A stretch of DNA of 57,643 nucleotides from an uncultured Chitinophagaceae bacterium (lineage in GTDB: Bacteria; Bacteroidota; Bacteroidia; Chitinophagales; Chitinophagaceae): assembly GCA_937996595.1 (NCBI GenBank), contig CALKVC010000161.1, forward strand, positions 1 to 57,643, written 5' to 3'. Below are positions 7,964 through 17,300 of the stretch, piece after piece. The translations under genes and the position numbers were made by a program. The notes under the pieces were generated by a model. The model saw nothing but the letters and a program-made list of their open reading frames with translations, ran no database searches and was not told the origin of the DNA. The number at the start of each line of letters is the position of its first letter. Positions within the stretch are counted from its first letter, which is position 1.

Positions 7964-8938
7964 TTACCTGAATTCTTTCGGCAATTTATTCAATTCTTCT
8001 TTTGGAAGGTTTTTAAAATACTCATAGGTAATCCGCAAGCCTTCCTGCCTGCTTACCATTGGTTGCCACCCCAGTATCTCCTTAGCCCTGGTAATATCCG
8101 GTTGTCTTTGTTTTGGGTCATCTACCGGCAAAGGCCGGTAAACGATCTGCTGTTTTGTTCCCGTTAGCCTGATGATTTCCTCAGCAAAATCTTTCAGGGA
8201 AATTTCATCCGGGTTACCAATATTCACCGGCATATGGTAATCGCTCATGAGTAACCGGTAAATCCCTTCAACCAGGTCATCCACATAACAGAAACTCCTT
8301 GTCTGGCTGCCATCGCCGAATACGGTCAGGTCTTCCCCCCTCAATGCCTGCCCGATAAAAGCCGGTAATGCCCTTCCGTCGTTCAACCGCATCCGTGGGC
8401 CAAACGTGTTGAAAATGCGCACTATCCTTGTTTCCACCTGGTGAAATGAATGATATGCCATGGTGATGGCTTCCTGGAACCGCTTGGCCTCATCGTAAAC
8501 GCCCCTTGGTCCAACGGGATTTACGTTACCCCAGTAATTTTCATTCTGCGGGTGAACCAGCGGATCTCCATAAACCTCGCTGGTGCTGGCAACCAGTATC
8601 CTGGCCTTTTTAGCCAGTGCCAAACCCAGGCAGTTATGGGTACCCAAAGAGCCTACTTTTAATGTCTGGATGGGAATTTTCAGGTAATCAATCGGGCTGG
8701 CAGGTGATGCGAAATGAAGGATATAATCCAGTTTTCCGGTAACATGAATGAATTTGGAAACATCGTGATGATAAAATTCAAACTGCGGAAGTTTGAACAG
8801 GTGTTCTATATTCTTAAGGTCGCCGGTTATCAGGTTATCCATGCCAATCACATGATATTCTTCACGTATGAACCTGTCGCATAGGTGTGAACCTAAAAAC
8901 CCGGCTGCTCCTGTTATCAATATTCTTTTTTTGGGCAC
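7964..8938 (-). CDS. uxs: UDP-glucuronate decarboxylase (UDP-xylose synthase)
   Basis: A 324-residue SDR that converts UDP-glucuronate to UDP-xylose with bound NAD+. The sequence shows the Rossmann motif GAAGFLGSH near residue 10, HFASPASPIDY, the ASTSEVYGDP strand, the active-site YDEAK, and RIFNTFGPRM; all are typical of bacterial and plant UXS. Ugd, encoded 53 bases upstream on the same strand, supplies UDP-glucuronate. Together they make UDP-xylose for surface polysaccharide or lipid A-type modification. Length matches the soluble UXS form without membrane anchor. Confidence 0.92.
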   Translation of the reverse strand: MPKKRILITGAAGFLGSHLCDRFIREEYHVIGMDNLITGDLKNIEHLFKLPQFEFYHHDVSKFIHVTGKLDYILHFASPASPIDYLKIPIQTLKVGSLGTHNCLGLALAKKARILVASTSEVYGDPLVHPQNENYWGNVNPVGPRGVYDEAKRFQEAITMAYHSFHQVETRIVRIFNTFGPRMRLNDGRALPAFIGQALRGEDLTVFGDGSQTRSFCYVDDLVEGIYRLLMSDYHMPVNIGNPDEISLKDFAEEIIRLTGTKQQIVYRPLPVDDPKQRQPDITRAKEILGWQPMVSRQEGLRITYEYFKNLPKEELNKLPKEFR

Positions 8939-8991
8939 TTTCTTATCCTTGTTTGTATAAATGTTTTATATTCTGCATATACAGGTAACGG

Positions 8992-10332
8992 TTACGCATG
9001 TACTACTTTCCTTCCCACGCTTTCGTAATGGAAACCAAGCGACCTCACCTGTTCCAGGTCGAACAGGTTTCGGCCATCAAAAATCACCTTGCTTTTTAGC
9101 CTGGCACTGATCTTGTCAAAATCAGGTGTCCTGAATTCATTCCATTCGGTTGAAATGATAAGCGCATCAGCATTTTCAAGTGCATCATACTGGCTTTCGG
9201 CATAGGTTATCCTGTTGCCCAACTGATCTTTTACGTTCTTCATGGCTTCGGGATCAAAAGCGGTTACCGACGCACCTGCATTCAGTAATGCATCTATCAC
9301 ATATAAAGCAGGCGCTTCCCTGATATCGTCGGTATTCGGCTTAAATGCGAGCCCCCACATGGCGAAATGTTTACCGCTGATATTTCCGCCGAAAAATGCT
9401 TTTATTTTCGGTATTAGGTGTAATTTCTGCTTTTCATTCACTTCCATAACGGCATCGAGTATCCTGAAATCATAATTAACTTCTGATGAGGATTTGGCCA
9501 ATGCCTGTACGTCTTTTGGGAAACAGCTTCCACCGTAACCGATGCCCGGAAATAAGAACCTTTTACCGATACGGTCATCACTGCCGATTCCGCGTCTTAC
9601 CATGTCAACATCTGCACCAAGCCGCTCACAAAGCTGTGCGATTTCATTCATGAAGCTGATCTTAACTGCCAGGAACGAATTAGCGGCATACTTGGTAAGT
9701 TCAGCAGATTTCTCATCCATGAAAATGATCGGGTTACCCTGGCGCACAAACGGAGCATACAAATCGTTCATCAGTTTGATGGCTTTTTCGGAAGTGGTGC
9801 CGATCACCACCCTGTCGGGTTTCATAAAATCGTCTACGGCTACGCCCTCCCGAAGGAATTCGGGGTTGGAAACCACATCGAATGAACCTTCCGCATGCAT
9901 GCCTTCCATTTTGGCAGCATCCAGTATGGCGGCACGAACCCTTTCAGCAGTTCCAACTGGTACGGTACTTTTGTCGATGATCACTTTATAATCACCCGGT
10001 TTAATGAGTTTGCCAAGTTGCGAGGCTACGCCTAAAATATATTTGAGGTCTGCGCTTCCATCCTGGCCGGGTGGTGTAGGAAGTGCCAGAAATATAATCC
10101 TGGCGTCAGTTACTGCGCTTTCCAATGAGGTTGTAAAAAATAACCTGCCTTCTTTCTGGTTTCGTAAAAACAATTTCTCCAGGCCCGGTTCATAAATAGT
10201 TATCTGTCCGCCTGATAATTTCTCTACCTTCTGTGCATCAATATCCACACAGGTTACCGTGTTTCCTGTTTCGGCAAAACATGTTCCTGTAACCAACCCT
10301 ACATAACCTGTTCCTATAACTGCAATTTTCAT
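8992..10332 (-). CDS. ugd: UDP-glucose 6-dehydrogenase
   Basis: Oxidises UDP-glucose to UDP-glucuronate with NAD+. The 446-residue protein has the N-terminal GTGYVGLVTG dinucleotide motif, the STVPVGT segment, NPEFLREG, the catalytic-cysteine motif GGSCFPKDVQAL (near residue 262), and the C-terminal WGLAFKPNTDDIREAP. It is the typical TuaD/Ugd length. It lies between the DegT-type aminotransferase and UXS genes in the minus-strand sugar cluster and provides the substrate for UXS. Confidence 0.95.
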   Translation of the reverse strand: MKIAVIGTGYVGLVTGTCFAETGNTVTCVDIDAQKVEKLSGGQITIYEPGLEKLFLRNQKEGRLFFTTSLESAVTDARIIFLALPTPPGQDGSADLKYILGVASQLGKLIKPGDYKVIIDKSTVPVGTAERVRAAILDAAKMEGMHAEGSFDVVSNPEFLREGVAVDDFMKPDRVVIGTTSEKAIKLMNDLYAPFVRQGNPIIFMDEKSAELTKYAANSFLAVKISFMNEIAQLCERLGADVDMVRRGIGSDDRIGKRFLFPGIGYGGSCFPKDVQALAKSSSEVNYDFRILDAVMEVNEKQKLHLIPKIKAFFGGNISGKHFAMWGLAFKPNTDDIREAPALYVIDALLNAGASVTAFDPEAMKNVKDQLGNRITYAESQYDALENADALIISTEWNEFRTPDFDKISARLKSKVIFDGRNLFDLEQVRSLGFHYESVGRKVVHA

Positions 10333-10355
10333 GTTGATACTGTTAAATTAAGTGC

Positions 10356-11486
10356 TTACCTGCCTGCAAAATCCAATACCTGCGATACAATAAAAGCCTG
10401 TTGTTCTTCATCCAGTTCGGTATGAATGGGCAGTGAAATGACCCTTTCTGTCAGCCAGTCGGTTACCGGCAGGTGATAGTCGCTTCCGCCGAATGCATCA
10501 AACATTTTCTGCCTGTGTGCGGGTACCGGGTAATAGATCATAGAGGGAACTCCTTTACCGGCAAGAAAGTTATGAAGTTCATCTCTGTCTATCCCGTTTA
10601 GGATGAGTGTATACTGGTGAAACACATGATTGTTATCTGTTGCCCGGAAAGGTGTAACAATTTTTTCATTGCCGGAAAATGCCTTGTCATAATAATCAGC
10701 CGCTTTTCTTCTTGCATCAATATACTCATCCAGGTGTTTTAATTTGATATCAAGGATGGCGGCCTGCATGCTGTCCAGCCTGGAATTACAACCTACCACA
10801 TCATGGTAATAGCGCTTGCTTTGCCCATGTGAAGCAATCATCTTTAAAAGGCCGGCCAGTCCGTCATCATTGGTGAAAATGGCTCCCCCGTCTCCGAATG
10901 CACCCAGGTTTTTGGATGGGTAAAAAGATGTGCAGCCAATATGGCCGATGGTGCCGGTTTTTTTCCTGGTTCCGTCAGAAAAAACATACTCGTTACCGAT
11001 AGCCTGTGCATTATCTTCAATAACATATAAGTTGTGCCTGTTTGCTATCTTCATGATTGCTTCCATATTGGCTGCATGGCCGTACAGATGCACCGGTACA
11101 ATCGCCTTTGTTTTTGGGGTAATGGCTTTCTCAATAGCTTCCGGATCAATACAGAAGGTTTTATCATCTACCTCAACAAATACAGGTTTAATATTAAGCA
11201 ATGCAGCCACTTCAACCGTAGCAATGTAGGTGAAAGACGGGGTGATCACTTCATCGCCCGGTTTCAGTCCCAATGCCATCATGGCTATCTGGAGTGCGTC
11301 TGTACCGTTGGCGCAGGGGATAACATGTTTGCATCCATGATATGTTGCCAGGTTTTCTGCAAAGTCATTCACGGTTTTCCCGCCTATAAACTGCGAGCTT
11401 TCCATCACAGCTATAACGGCAGCATCCACTTCAGCTTTTATTTTATGATACTGTGTTTTTGTATCAACCATTTGTAAAGGCCTCAT
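10356..11486 (-). CDS. DegT/DnrJ/EryC1/StrS-family sugar aminotransferase
   Basis: A PLP-dependent aminotransferase of about 376 residues acting on a keto-nucleotide sugar. The PLP lysine lies in the motif SFYPSKNLGAFGDGG (near residue 187); VIEDNAQAIG holds the PLP aspartate, and the PCANGTDAL loop binds phosphate. It resembles the WbpE/VioA branch, but the substrate cannot be fixed because no matching oxidase or acetyltransferase gene lies nearby. It is the first gene of the seven-gene minus-strand cluster. ATG 11486 is chosen over an upstream TTG (11510) because the predicted -7 element at 11508-11515 overlaps the latter. Confidence 0.9.
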   Translation of the reverse strand: MRPLQMVDTKTQYHKIKAEVDAAVIAVMESSQFIGGKTVNDFAENLATYHGCKHVIPCANGTDALQIAMMALGLKPGDEVITPSFTYIATVEVAALLNIKPVFVEVDDKTFCIDPEAIEKAITPKTKAIVPVHLYGHAANMEAIMKIANRHNLYVIEDNAQAIGNEYVFSDGTRKKTGTIGHIGCTSFYPSKNLGAFGDGGAIFTNDDGLAGLLKMIASHGQSKRYYHDVVGCNSRLDSMQAAILDIKLKHLDEYIDARRKAADYYDKAFSGNEKIVTPFRATDNNHVFHQYTLILNGIDRDELHNFLAGKGVPSMIYYPVPAHRQKMFDAFGGSDYHLPVTDWLTERVISLPIHTELDEEQQAFIVSQVLDFAGR

Positions 11487-11507
11487 AATCCATATTTTTA
11501 AACGGCG

Positions 11508-11515
11508 CAAAGATA
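11508..11515 (-). promoter_or_regulatory. Predicted -7 element of the nucleotide-sugar operon
   Basis: Minus strand reads TATCTTTG, an exact TAnnTTTG. It sits 21 bases upstream of the DegT-family start codon and would drive the whole cluster down to rfbD. No clear -33 box. It is back to back with the waaA promoter. Confidence 0.55.
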
Positions 11516-11553
11516 AGATTTTGAGCGCCTAAATCATATATATGGCAAATGAA

Positions 11554-11583
11554 TTGATTTAAAGGGCAAACCCTGTATTTTTG
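11554..11583 (+). promoter_or_regulatory. Predicted promoter of waaA
   Basis: TTG at 11554-11556 (the -33 box), a 19-base spacer and TATTTTTG at 11576-11583 (the -7 element) fit the Bacteroidota sigma-ABfr consensus exactly. Transcription should start near 11588-11591, which places the TTG codon at 11581 inside the promoter and not in the message. Confidence 0.65.
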
Positions 11584-11598
11584 GTACCAAAATTCCCC

Positions 11599-12840
11599 TT
11601 GAGCATATTATTGTACAATATTTTCCTGTTTTTATACAGCGCCGGCCTGCGGATTGTATCTCCCTGGAATGTAAAAGCCCGCTTATGGCTTAAGGGGAGA
11701 AAGGATTTTCCCGCATTTCCCGGTTCAGGAAACACGATTTGGATGCATTGCGCCAGCCTTGGGGAATTTGAACAGGGACGTCCGCTGCTGGAAGCTATCA
11801 GGAAAAAATACCCTTCATCTAAGATCGCTCTCAGTTTTTTCAGCCCGAGTGGCTATGAAGTAAGTAAAAACTACCCGGGAGCCGATTACATATTCTATTT
11901 ACCGATGGATAACCTGTTACATGCCCGGAGGCTGGTTGCTGCTTTGGATCCGTCTTTGGTAATTTGGGTGAAATATGAATACTGGTATTATTACCTGGTG
12001 GAACTGAAGAAAAGGAAGATACCGGTTATTCTTGTTTCCGGCATTTTCAGGCAAAACCAGCCATTTTTTGCATGGTATGGAAAAATCTGGCGGGATATGT
12101 TAACCTGTTTTCAGCAAATGTTTGTTCAGGATGAAAATTCTCTGGCATTACTCCGTGCCGCTGGTTTTGAAAAAAATGTACTTATAGCCGGAGATACACG
12201 TTTCGACAGGGTTATAGCCATTGCGGAAAAAAATGAACCTGTTCTGCATATTGAATCATTTATATCAGATAAACCGGTTTTGGTTGCCGGCAGTACCTGG
12301 GAAGAAGATGAAGTAGAATTACTGCATTTCATTAAAACAAGGCCCGATATCAGGTTCATCATTGCACCACATGTTATTTTTAAAGAAAAGCTGGATGATA
12401 TCATAGAAAAAATCCCTTACGCCATTTTTTATTCAGCCCTGGCTGAAAATGATCAATTGGCTGCCCGATCCAATGTACTGATCATTGATAATGTAGGTAT
12501 GCTGGCCAGGCTGTATAAATATGCAGATATCACTTATGTTGGTGGCGGATTTGGGGCCGATGGCATTCATAATGTGCTGGAAGCCGCAGTATATGGAAAA
12601 CCCGTGGTATTCGGGCCTGTTTACAGCAAATTTGCCGAAGCAACCGGTTTGATTGACTGTGAAGCAGCATTCAGTGTTACAGACCCGCTTGACCTGGAAA
12701 AATTATTGGGAAAATTATTCAATGATCCTGAAAAGATTGAAAAATCAGGTAAGGCTGCCAAAGAATATGTTTATAAACACAGGGGCGCAACCAATAGAAT
12801 CCTTGATCACATTGAAGGGAACCGCCTTTTTACCATCTGA
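11599..12840 (+). CDS. waaA: 3-deoxy-D-manno-octulosonic acid (Kdo) transferase
   Basis: Transfers Kdo from CMP-Kdo to lipid A precursor at the inner membrane, a core step in lipopolysaccharide synthesis. A membrane-anchoring N-terminal segment (about residues 1-20) is followed by a GT-B fold. CASLGEFEQGRPLLE holds the catalytic Glu, GSTWEEDE and IIAPHVIF lie in the second domain, and YVGGGFGADGIHNVLEAAVYGKPV is split here as the CMP-binding region. No ATG precedes the conserved start; TTG 11599 (giving MSILLYN...) fits both the family N-terminus and the predicted transcript start, so the protein has about 413 residues. The 3' end overlaps the convergent unknown gene by 34 bases. Confidence 0.93.
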   Translation: MSILLYNIFLFLYSAGLRIVSPWNVKARLWLKGRKDFPAFPGSGNTIWMHCASLGEFEQGRPLLEAIRKKYPSSKIALSFFSPSGYEVSKNYPGADYIFYLPMDNLLHARRLVAALDPSLVIWVKYEYWYYYLVELKKRKIPVILVSGIFRQNQPFFAWYGKIWRDMLTCFQQMFVQDENSLALLRAAGFEKNVLIAGDTRFDRVIAIAEKNEPVLHIESFISDKPVLVAGSTWEEDEVELLHFIKTRPDIRFIIAPHVIFKEKLDDIIEKIPYAIFYSALAENDQLAARSNVLIIDNVGMLARLYKYADITYVGGGFGADGIHNVLEAAVYGKPVVFGPVYSKFAEATGLIDCEAAFSVTDPLDLEKLLGKLFNDPEKIEKSGKAAKEYVYKHRGATNRILDHIEGNRLFTI

Positions 12841-13562
12841 TCAAAAAGTTTCACATCCGGGCTGCTGTCGTTCCAGCCTAGTTTCAGTTTCAGTTCTCGT
12901 TTAATCCAGTATTCGGCTTCGGGATATATGGAAAACCCATTTATTGTTTTAATACTGCGTTCATACATCACTTCATCACCGCGGAAAAGTTCCCGGATAA
13001 ACAGGAACCTGTCATTGATACCAATAGCCTTTTTAAGGTCTTTAACAGGGGTATCCTGCAGGGCATCGCTAAGTTCCATTTTTGATTGTTTCAACGCATC
13101 GTTGAGAGACACCTGGTTAACGCCGATTTTTTCATGAAGTTCCGTTGTTTTATCTTTCTGCGGCCCCTGGTGAGTTAACGTTGGAATATCTTCTATCGGA
13201 TCAAACAGAAGCTGGGGTTTGTTCTGAATGCTGATCTGATCCCTGGTTTTCGCATTTCGTTTTATTTCTTCCAGTTCGGCTTCCACGGCTGCTTCATCTA
13301 TTTCCAGAACCATAATTGTTTTTTCCGGTTCGGTATTATCCTTTTCCGGTTCAGATTCAGGTGGTGCAGGTTTTAATTCAACATTCATATTAGCCGGAAT
13401 CTGTATAGAGGCGGCCAATGGTTCAGCAACATCCTGCATGCCCGCTTTCAGGTGCATTAATTCTGATTGCAGCATCTGAACGGTTAGCAATAACTGGTCT
13501 GCTCCAGCATGCTGGTCAAGCTGCTCCTGCAATTTTTTACAGAGGGTCTGCACCCGGTCCAT
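12807..13562 (-). CDS. Conserved protein of unknown function
   Basis: A 251-residue cytosolic protein that I cannot assign. An N-terminal heptad-like region (about 1-45, leucine-rich) looks like a short coiled coil; a proline/glutamate-rich low-complexity linker follows (about 60-90, PPESEPEKDNTEPEK); the C-terminal 110 residues are helical and look conserved, with LNDALKQ, DLKKAIGINDRFLFIRELF and the WI-REL-LKLGW block. The layout (N-terminal coil, acidic linker, folded C-terminal domain) suggests a scaffold or interaction protein. It overlaps the 3' end of waaA by 34 bases in convergent orientation and is divergent from tdk. Confidence 0.7.
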   Translation of the reverse strand: MDRVQTLCKKLQEQLDQHAGADQLLLTVQMLQSELMHLKAGMQDVAEPLAASIQIPANMNVELKPAPPESEPEKDNTEPEKTIMVLEIDEAAVEAELEEIKRNAKTRDQISIQNKPQLLFDPIEDIPTLTHQGPQKDKTTELHEKIGVNQVSLNDALKQSKMELSDALQDTPVKDLKKAIGINDRFLFIRELFRGDEVMYERSIKTINGFSIYPEAEYWIKRELKLKLGWNDSSPDVKLFDQMVKRRFPSM

Positions 13563-13689
13563 ACAGTTAATTTTTAATGAATTATGATAAGATCAGCAGT
13601 GAAAATTATGTTTTGTTCAATGACAATAATCCATAACCTTTGCACGAACTGGCATAAAGTTACAAACTCAATTTTAAAAAATTTATATA

Positions 13690-14253
13690 ATGTTTATAGA
13701 ACCTAATCTGAAAGGTGAAAGAAGGGGATGGATTGAAGTGATATGTGGCAGCATGTTCAGCGGAAAAACAGAAGAGCTGATACGCAGGTTGAAAAGGGTT
13801 AAAATTGCTAACCTGAAGGTGGAAATTTTTAAACCGGCTATTGATGTACGTTATGATGCAGAAAAAATTGTAAGCCATGATACCAATGCCATCCAATCTA
13901 CCCCGGTGGAAAGTTCACAAACCATCCTTTTACTGGCGCAGGATGTTGATGTGGTTGGTATAGATGAAGCACAGTTCTTTGATGCGGAGATTGCCGATGT
14001 TTGTGAACAGCTTGCCAGGAAAGGCATCAGGGTAATTGTTGCCGGCCTGGATATGGATTACCTGGGAAACCCATTCGGGCAAATGCCAAACCTGCTGGCC
14101 AAAGCGGACTATATTAGCAAGTTGCATGCAATTTGTGTAAAATGCGGCAATATCGCCAATATCAGCTACCGCAAAGTTGCCGGCGGCGGACAGGTCTTAC
14201 TGGGTGAAAAAGACATCTACGAACCCCGTTGCAGGCATTGTGCACAAGAGTAA
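13690..14253 (+). CDS. tdk: Thymidine kinase
   Basis: ATP-dependent phosphorylation of thymidine in the salvage pathway. The 187-residue type II enzyme shows the P-loop GSMFSGKTEELIRR (near residue 18), the DEAQFF motif with the catalytic Glu region, the lasso loop near 150-170, and four zinc cysteines in two pairs, CVKC and CRHC. Length is typical for the bacterial enzyme. A near-match -7 element (AACCTTTG, ending at 13643) lies upstream. A strong hairpin terminator follows. It is convergent with the large metallopeptidase gene. Confidence 0.95.
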   Translation: MFIEPNLKGERRGWIEVICGSMFSGKTEELIRRLKRVKIANLKVEIFKPAIDVRYDAEKIVSHDTNAIQSTPVESSQTILLLAQDVDVVGIDEAQFFDAEIADVCEQLARKGIRVIVAGLDMDYLGNPFGQMPNLLAKADYISKLHAICVKCGNIANISYRKVAGGGQVLLGEKDIYEPRCRHCAQE

Positions 14254-14296
14254 TTATTTTAGCCATAACAAGAACTTCCAAATCATACGCTTTATA

Positions 14297-14332
14297 AAAA
14301 CAATGCCATCCGTAATCAGATGGCATTGTTTT
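14297..14332. terminator. Bidirectional hairpin terminator
   Basis: A perfect 14-bp inverted repeat (AAAACAATGCCATC with GATGGCATTGTTTT) around an eight-base loop lies between the convergent tdk and metallopeptidase genes. A and T ends on either side would serve both strands. Confidence 0.85.
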
Positions 14333-14349
14333 ATTAAGATAGGTTATAA

Positions 14350-17300
14350 TCAGTCTTTTACAAATTTAGTGGTAGTAACTGTACCTGCATGCATTACCCT
14401 GATCATGTAAACACCTGCTGCCAGGCGGGAAACATCTACTGGCTGTGTGTTCCTTGTTACTATTTGAGATAAAACGATGGTTCCTTTTGTATCCATAACC
14501 TGCAAAGTTGCCTGTTTGCTTACAGAAGCAGGAATATCTACATACAGAATCTCTTTAACCGGATTAGGATAAGCTGTTATTGCATTTTTACCTGCAAAAT
14601 CAGGATTTGCTTCTTTAGAAGCAGTACCCAGTTGAACTTTCAGCGTGTAGCAGGAACTGGCGTTATTTGCACCATTATATCCGTAAACCTGGGCATAATA
14701 GGTGCCTGCTGCTGCTGTATAACTTATACTTTCACTGGATGTGCCTCCTTTCTGTGAAATACCCACCTGTGTTCCGGCACTGTTCAGCAGTTTCAGGTCA
14801 AAGTCTGCCGGTAATGTTGTTAACGTGAGGGTGATTGTTCCTGCATTAGTAATAACAAACTTGTAATTATCCACATCAGCAGAAGGGCTTATAAGACCGG
14901 TTACATTTGTATTGAATGGTATGGTAGCTGCACCGGCTGTTGTACCGTTGGTAGATACATCATAACTGCTCTGGCATCCTGTTGCCGTAGTGGCAGTAGC
15001 TTTTATAGTATAACAGGTTGTGCTGTTGGCGCCATTATATCCAAACACTTTAATGAAATAAGTGCCTGCAGCCTGGTTAGTAAGACTAACGGTTTCAGTT
15101 GCTGTAGAACCACTGCCGGATCCAATCTGTGTACCGGCACTGTTATAAATAGTTAAATCAAAATCAACACCTGAAGGGCCTACCAGGTTATACACTATAT
15201 TGCTGGTAGCCGTAGTAGTTATCTTATAGTAATCTATATCTGTTGATGAGCTGATGGCGGCTGAATTGGTTACTCCGGATGTGATGGCAACCGCTGCAGC
15301 CTGGGTTTCATTGGGTTCAAAGGCAGTTGCACAAGTTGATGCTGCCGTTGTGGTAAACTGTGCGGTTGCGGCTGTGCTGGAACCCGATGAACAATTTGTA
15401 ATAACCCTCCAATCATATAATGAAGAAGCGCTGAGGCCCGTAAGGTTTGCAGTTGTTCCGGTTTGGGCAGTGGAGAAACTGATCCAGGTTGATGATGAAT
15501 TCAGCTTGTAATCTACTGCATAACTGGCCGCACCGCTTACAGCACTCCAGCTAACCGTTGCACTGCCGGATGTTATGGAAGACGTTGTTAACCCGGTAGC
15601 AGCGTTACAAACAGCTGGTGCCGAAGTAGTAAACTGTGCTGTTGTTGCTGTGGTTGTTCCAGACGGACATGTTGCACTCACCCTCCAGTCGTATAATGAC
15701 GATGCTGCCAGCCCTGTAAGATTAGCATTTGTTGTGGTTTGGGCAGTTGAAAAACTGGTCCAGGTTGATGAAGAATTAAGTTTGTACTCTACTGCATAAC
15801 TGGTTGCGGCAGCTACGGCAGACCAGCTAAGGGTTGCACTGTTTGATGTTACTGAAGATGATAAGCCGGTTGGAGCTACGCAAGGCACAAGCGTTGTAAA
15901 CTGGGAAGTTACATAATTTCCGCTTCCTGCTGAACAGGTTGCCCTGATCCTCCAATCGTACAAGCTACCGGAATTTAGCCCTGAAAGGGATGCGGAAGTT
16001 GTTGTTTGAGCTGCAGACAAATTTATCCAGGTAGCAGACGTATTCAATTTATAATCTACAGAATAACTAATGGCATTGGTTACGGCAGCCCAGCTAAGGT
16101 TTGCTCCTGATGTAGTAATACCGGTTGCTGAAAGGCCGCTTGCATCACCGCAGGTTACCGAAGCACCAATGGTGAAGTTTGAATTTGAAATGTCAAAGAA
16201 GATGTTTCCAACCGATTCGATTTTGATCCTGGCTGTAGTGGTTGGTGTTGCCGGAATAACCAGGGCTTCAGACCCGTCATTTGCTGTGCTGGCTGCCAAC
16301 ACAGTAGGGAATGTGAGTCCGCCGTCGGTACTTAATGATATTTTTACATTGGCACAGCTAACCGGAGCTGCAGTAGTACTGGCCACACTCCAGGTAATGG
16401 TTTGTGTGGAACCACCAGCCCATGTTACTGCAGTATTTGGAGCCGTTACCGCAAATGGACCGGAAGCACTGCTTACAGTTACAACCATATCGGTAAACTG
16501 AGTTTGGCCAACCTTAACCGGAACCGTTGAACTATAAGGGCAGTTATCCCTTACCGTTAGCCTGAAATTCAGCGTCCTGGCAACTGAACTGAGCGCTTCT
16601 GTATTGGCTCCTGCATCGCCACCGGTTAACGGGCCACTGATAAGTGCGCCTGCCAGTATGGTTGATAATTTTGGAAAGTACCTGGTTGGCGATGAAGAAG
16701 GGCTGAATGAAATCCAGTTGGGGCCAGAAGCCTTAGTGGCACTTGCCACACTGCTTGCCCCGGTCTGACTGGTTGAAGCATTATCATTTTGTTCCCAGCT
16801 ATAGGTGAGAACGTCCCCTGCATTTGCATCAGATGCTGATCCTGTTAATGCAAACGGGGTGCTTTTAGGAATGGTATAATTGCTAACGGCAGCAACAACC
16901 GGAGTGGCGTTATTTGCCGAGATCACGGTTGTTACCGGGCATGTTTTGGTGGCCAGGTTCGCCTGAATCTGCGCTATAGACGCCTGGTGAAAAACATCTA
17001 TAGAATGCGGTGCCAGGTCCTGGCTGGTGATACCTGCATACCCCATAATGGTGATGCCTGATCCGGGCTCCTTGTTCACACCGGTACTTTCATTGCTCAT
17101 GGAAAATGTATGATTAGCTCCCAGTTGATGGCCAACTTCGTGCGCTACATAATCTATGTCAAAATTATCGCCCTGGGGTATGCCGTCATTGGGAGATGTA
17201 ATGCCGCTTCCTTTAGAACCATTCACACAAACACAACCGATACAACCGGCATTTCCACCGCCGCCTGAAGCACCGAACATATGCCCGATATCATAATTAG

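Noticed and set aside
9542..9991. A 149-codon plus-strand open frame
   Set aside because: Antisense shadow of ugd.
16070..16501. A 143-codon plus-strand open frame, valine/alanine rich
   Set aside because: Antisense of the Ser/Thr/Ala-rich metallopeptidase stalk; composition explains the open frame.
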